Shown: positions 60,986 to 64,000 of the stretch, piece after piece
How the letters are laid out: each line of letters starts with the position of its first letter
Position numbering within the stretch: position 1 is the stretch's first letter
Assembly: GCF_001425945.1 (NCBI RefSeq)
Contig: NZ_LMEB01000001.1
Coordinates: 372,001 to 436,000, forward strand
Length of the DNA: 64,000 bases
Direction: 5' to 3'
Origin: Brevundimonas sp. Root1279
GTDB lineage: Bacteria; Pseudomonadota; Alphaproteobacteria; Caulobacterales; Caulobacteraceae
Made by a program: the position numbers and the translations under genes
Notes under the pieces: model-generated
Seen by the model: only the letters and a program-made list of their open reading frames with translations
Database searches by the model: none
Told to the model about the DNA's origin: nothing

Positions 60986-63829
60986 GTGAGCGCAGCCGCG
61001 CCATGGAGCGTAAAGGGGATCGAACCCCGTGCGCGCGAGATCGCCAAGGACCTCGCCCGCCGCTCCGGCATGACGCTGGGCGAGTGGCTCAATTCCATGA
61101 TCATGGAAGACGGAACCGAGGAGGAGGGCGTCGTCCCCCTGACCCGCCGTCCGCATGCGTCCGACAGCTACGAACGCCGCACGCGCTCGCGCCGTCTGGA
61201 TGACGCCTATGGTCCTGGCGAGGACCTGCTGCACCGACTCGCCGCCTCGATCGACGCCATCGCCGGTCGGCTGGAAGCCGCCGAGCGCCGCTCGACCGTG
61301 GCCATCCAGGGCGTCGACCAGGCCGTCTCGGGCATCGTCCGCCGGCTCGACGACCAGGACCAGAACGGCCGCACGTCGGGCCGCCGCCTCGACGACATGG
61401 CCGAGGAGCTCCGCGAGGGGCACCGCCGCCTGCGCAAATTCGAGAACGAGGTCGGGCCGCAGACGCTCGAGACCTTCGGCAAGATCGACACCAGCCTGGG
61501 GACCCTGGCCGGCCGCCTCTACGACATCGAGGAGCGCCAGCGCACCGGCATCAACGACCTGCGTCAGCGCATGGAGTCGATCGAGAAGGCGGCAGGCCCC
61601 GGCGCCGGCAGCGAGCTGCTGGCCCAGGTCGGTCAGCGTCTCGACGCCGCCCAGACCCGCACCACGGAAGCCCTGCGTTCGCTCGAGCGGTCCTTCGCCG
61701 GCCTGGACCAGCGCCTGCGCGCCGCCGAGTCGCGCGTCGAGCCCGAGGGCGCGCGCGAGGCCGCCCGCTTCGAGAAGCTGGCCGAGACCCTGAGCCGCTC
61801 GGTCGAGGCCAACCGCGCCGAGATGATCCGCCGCCTCGACACCGCCGAGACGGAAGGCCGGATGGACCGCATCGAGCGAGCCCTGCTGACCATCGGCGAG
61901 TCGGTGAAGGCGTCCGAGGAACGCTCGGCCAAGGCCGTCGAGGCCATGGGCCGCGAGGTCCTGCGCATCGCCGAGAACCTGAACAACCGCGTCGGCGCCA
62001 TCGAGACCGAGGCTCCGGCCCGCTTCGAGCAGCTGAGCCGCCAGGTCGAGTCCGACATGGGCCGCTTCGCCCAGGGCATCGAGCAGCGCATGGTCGCGGC
62101 CGACGATCGCCACGCCCTGGCGCTGGAGAAGCTGGGCGGCGAGATCACCCGCATCTCCGATCGCCTGAGCGAACGCATCGCCGAGTCCGAGCGGCGCTCG
62201 GCCCTGGCGCTCGAGGACATCGGCCGGCGCCTGGCCGACAGCTCGAACCGCGCCGAGCAGCGCTACGACCGCGCCTCGGGCGAGCTGGCCGAGCGCATGC
62301 GGATGTCGGAGGAGCGCACCGCCGCCCTGATCGCCGAGGCCCGCGACAGCATCGGCCGCCGCGCCGAGCCGAGCGCGCCCGCCGCTCCGGCGCCGGCCCC
62401 CGCGCCGGTCCAGCCGGACTGGCGCGCCGCGGCCTTCCCGGACACCGCCTTCCCCGACGGGCCCTTCATCGATCCGGTGTTCGACGACCCCGAGTTCGCC
62501 GCCCAGCAGGCCTGGTCGGCGGACCTGGCCCCGCCGGATCCCGAGCCCCGCGTGTTCGCGCCGGAGCCGGCGCCCGCCTCCGGTTCCGCGTCCGGCCCGG
62601 TCTCGGGTGAAGTGCTGACGCCTGACGCCGTGTTCGACGCCGTCATGCGCGGCCGTGGCGCTCCCGGACCGGATGCGCCCTTCGGCAGCCGCGTCGAGCC
62701 GGTGGCCGAGGCCGCCGCCCCGCCGCCCCAGGTCTTCGCGCCTCCGGGGCAGCCGGCCCCGTTGTCGACCCCGCTGTCGGTTCAGCAGCCGATCCAGACC
62801 CCGGCCGGGTTCGGCCAGGGCTTTGGCGGCGCTGACGTTTCGGATGCGCTGGCCGCCACCGCGCCCGAAGCCTTCGACGGCGACCACGACGACTTCGCCG
62901 GCGAGACCGACTTCGTCGACCAGCGCGCCCTGCGCGCCGCCGCGGCGCAAGGCCGGGCCTCGTCGACGCGCCAGGCCATCGATGCCGCCCGCGCCGCCAT
63001 GTCGCCGAACGAGGAGCCGCCCGCCCGCACCGGTTTCGGCCTCAAGCGCGGCGGCAAGTCCGCCCTGCAGGAACGGCTCGATAAACAGGCCAAGAACGGC
63101 GACACCGTGCGCAAGGCGCTCGGCGCCTCCTCGGTCGCCATCCTGCTCACCGCCGGCGGCGCCTTCGCCTTCGGCGAGCTGACCGGGGTCGATGTCGGCG
63201 CCATGGTCGACGGCGAGGTCATGGCCCAGCCGATCGCGGGCCAGCCGATCGCCGCATTGGCCGTCACCGACGCCCAGCCCGTCGACCAGGGACGCGCCGG
63301 AGACCTCTACCGCCAGGCGGTCGCCAAGTTCGACGGCGCGGACCCGGCCGGGGTCGTGCTGCTGAAGGAAGCGGTCGAGCTCGGCCATCCGGCGGCCCAG
63401 CGCTATCTGTCGTCGCTCTACGAAACGGGCGACTTCGGCGTGAAGCCGGACGCCGCCGAGTCCGCTCGCCTGCTGCGTCTGTCCGCTGAAGGCGGCGATC
63501 CGCTGGGCATGCACACCTACGGCCTGGACCTGTACGCCGGCGCCGATGGCCTGCCGGCCGACAAGGTCCAAGGACTGGCCTGGCTGCTGAAGGCCGCCGA
63601 AGTCGGGGTGACCGACAGCCAGTACAACGTCGCCGTGGTCTATGAGCGCGGCAGCGACGGCATTCCGGCGGACCCGGTCGAGGCCTTCAAATGGTATCTG
63701 ATCGCGGCGCGCGCGGGCGACGCCGAAGCCCAGGCAGGCGTGGATCGCCTCCGGGCGACCTTGCCCGCCGCGGACCGCACCAAGGCCCGGGCCGCGGCGG
63801 GCAAATTCACCGTCGAACCGCTGGCCTGA
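60986..63829 (+). CDS. podJ: Polar organelle development protein PodJ
   Basis: PodJ is a bitopic scaffold that organises the new cell pole in Caulobacter. The 947-residue protein starts MSAAAPWSVKGIEPRAREIA, with the conserved RRSGMTLGEWLN. A long coiled-coil region runs from about 80 to 470, a proline- and acid-rich linker from 475 to 700, one membrane helix at about 712-732, and a periplasmic part with Sel1 repeats (about 770-920; AVELGHPAAQRYLSSLYETG, ADKVQGLAWLLKAAE). Length and layout match Caulobacter PodJ (974 residues), including the periplasmic region cut to give the short form. It starts at GTG with GGGAGG upstream. Confidence 0.93.
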   Translation: MSAAAPWSVKGIEPRAREIAKDLARRSGMTLGEWLNSMIMEDGTEEEGVVPLTRRPHASDSYERRTRSRRLDDAYGPGEDLLHRLAASIDAIAGRLEAAERRSTVAIQGVDQAVSGIVRRLDDQDQNGRTSGRRLDDMAEELREGHRRLRKFENEVGPQTLETFGKIDTSLGTLAGRLYDIEERQRTGINDLRQRMESIEKAAGPGAGSELLAQVGQRLDAAQTRTTEALRSLERSFAGLDQRLRAAESRVEPEGAREAARFEKLAETLSRSVEANRAEMIRRLDTAETEGRMDRIERALLTIGESVKASEERSAKAVEAMGREVLRIAENLNNRVGAIETEAPARFEQLSRQVESDMGRFAQGIEQRMVAADDRHALALEKLGGEITRISDRLSERIAESERRSALALEDIGRRLADSSNRAEQRYDRASGELAERMRMSEERTAALIAEARDSIGRRAEPSAPAAPAPAPAPVQPDWRAAAFPDTAFPDGPFIDPVFDDPEFAAQQAWSADLAPPDPEPRVFAPEPAPASGSASGPVSGEVLTPDAVFDAVMRGRGAPGPDAPFGSRVEPVAEAAAPPPQVFAPPGQPAPLSTPLSVQQPIQTPAGFGQGFGGADVSDALAATAPEAFDGDHDDFAGETDFVDQRALRAAAAQGRASSTRQAIDAARAAMSPNEEPPARTGFGLKRGGKSALQERLDKQAKNGDTVRKALGASSVAILLTAGGAFAFGELTGVDVGAMVDGEVMAQPIAGQPIAALAVTDAQPVDQGRAGDLYRQAVAKFDGADPAGVVLLKEAVELGHPAAQRYLSSLYETGDFGVKPDAAESARLLRLSAEGGDPLGMHTYGLDLYAGADGLPADKVQGLAWLLKAAEVGVTDSQYNVAVVYERGSDGIPADPVEAFKWYLIAARAGDAEAQAGVDRLRATLPAADRTKARAAAGKFTVEPLA

Positions 63830-63943
63830 CGCCGGCGTAGCCTTTCTGGCGCATCGGGTGGCCACGACCGCCGGTTGCGTCTAGGACAAATCAACCGTCG
63901 CCTTTCCGGCGCCTAGCCTCAGTTCCAGCCGAAGGCGCGTCCT

Positions 63944-64000
63944 TTGGATATCTATCTGCCGATCGCCGAGGTTTCGGTGAACTGGCCGCTCCTGGTTCTG
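63944..64000 (+). CDS. Start of a TauE/SafE (TSUP) family transporter, cut by window end
   Basis: Only 19 codons are visible, from TTG 63944 with AAGG upstream: (M)DIYLPIAEVSVNWPLLVL. This matches the usual N-terminus of alphaproteobacterial sulfite exporter TauE/SafE proteins. The rest lies outside the window, so the assignment rests on this short segment. Confidence 0.5.
   Translation, partial: MDIYLPIAEVSVNWPLLVL

Noticed and set aside
60983..63865. A 960-codon frame antisense to podJ
   Set aside because: The plus strand encodes PodJ with conserved N-terminus, coiled coil and Sel1 repeats; the antisense frame is a codon-bias shadow.

Overview
This 64 kb window comes from a high-GC alphaproteobacterium, most likely a member of Caulobacterales such as Brevundimonas (inference). 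The evidence is the cell-cycle regulator GcrA, the polarity factor PodJ, CtrA-type TTAA-N7-TTAA sites, the EipA family, a TonB receptor and S9 peptidases with signal peptides. I see no prophage, CRISPR array, rRNA or insertion sequence. There is one tRNA, for Arg(ACG).

Region 1 (1-16260) holds envelope-sugar genes (the 3' end of glmS, galU, a GT9 glycosyltransferase) and a translation cluster. The order infC, rpmI-rplT, pheS, pheT is kept but is interrupted by an MFS pump, two paralogous secreted S9 peptidases, a polysaccharide deacetylase and a small unknown gene coupled to pheT. infC appears to use an ATT start codon.

Region 2 (16261-26255) holds envelope and housekeeping genes: YqhA, EipA, a glyoxalase-fold protein, an SDR, a UDP-sulfoquinovose synthase, a GNAT enzyme coupled to thpR, a BI-1 membrane protein, a DUF2794 protein, an HtrA protease and an OmpR-type two-component pair. 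An unassigned plus-strand terminator between the DUF2794 and HtrA genes suggests a small RNA.

Region 3 (26256-36793) is an accessory island around a 2350-residue animal-type haem peroxidase fused to RTX calcium-binding repeats. It resembles the Mn(II)-oxidising peroxidase MopA of marine alphaproteobacteria. An unusual NarL-type regulator is divergent to it, and an HisKA_2 kinase and a PAS/LuxR regulator lie downstream.

Region 4 (36794-49991) contains an ArsR/DUF1801/DUF1801/SRPBCC operon, a DUF900 hydrolase, and a tightly coupled operon: TonB receptor, MFS transporter, carboxylesterase, acyl-CoA ligase, TetR regulator, SDR. The last looks like a self-contained uptake and degradation pathway for an ester, with a divergent second SDR.

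Region 5 (50100-64000) contains tRNA-Arg, a gamma-glutamyltransferase lipoprotein, an outer-membrane protein, a long dCTP deaminase, apaG, gcrA, an ABC-2 permease, argD-argF, an FMN-binding stress protein, podJ and the start of a TauE/SafE transporter. The upstream regions of gcrA and podJ share a composite motif: a 13-mer with the DnaA-box core TCCACA, then ACATCTTG, then GGTTAA. Both also carry CtrA-type sites. Two copies of a roughly 140 bp inverted-repeat element lie beside gcrA and after argF.
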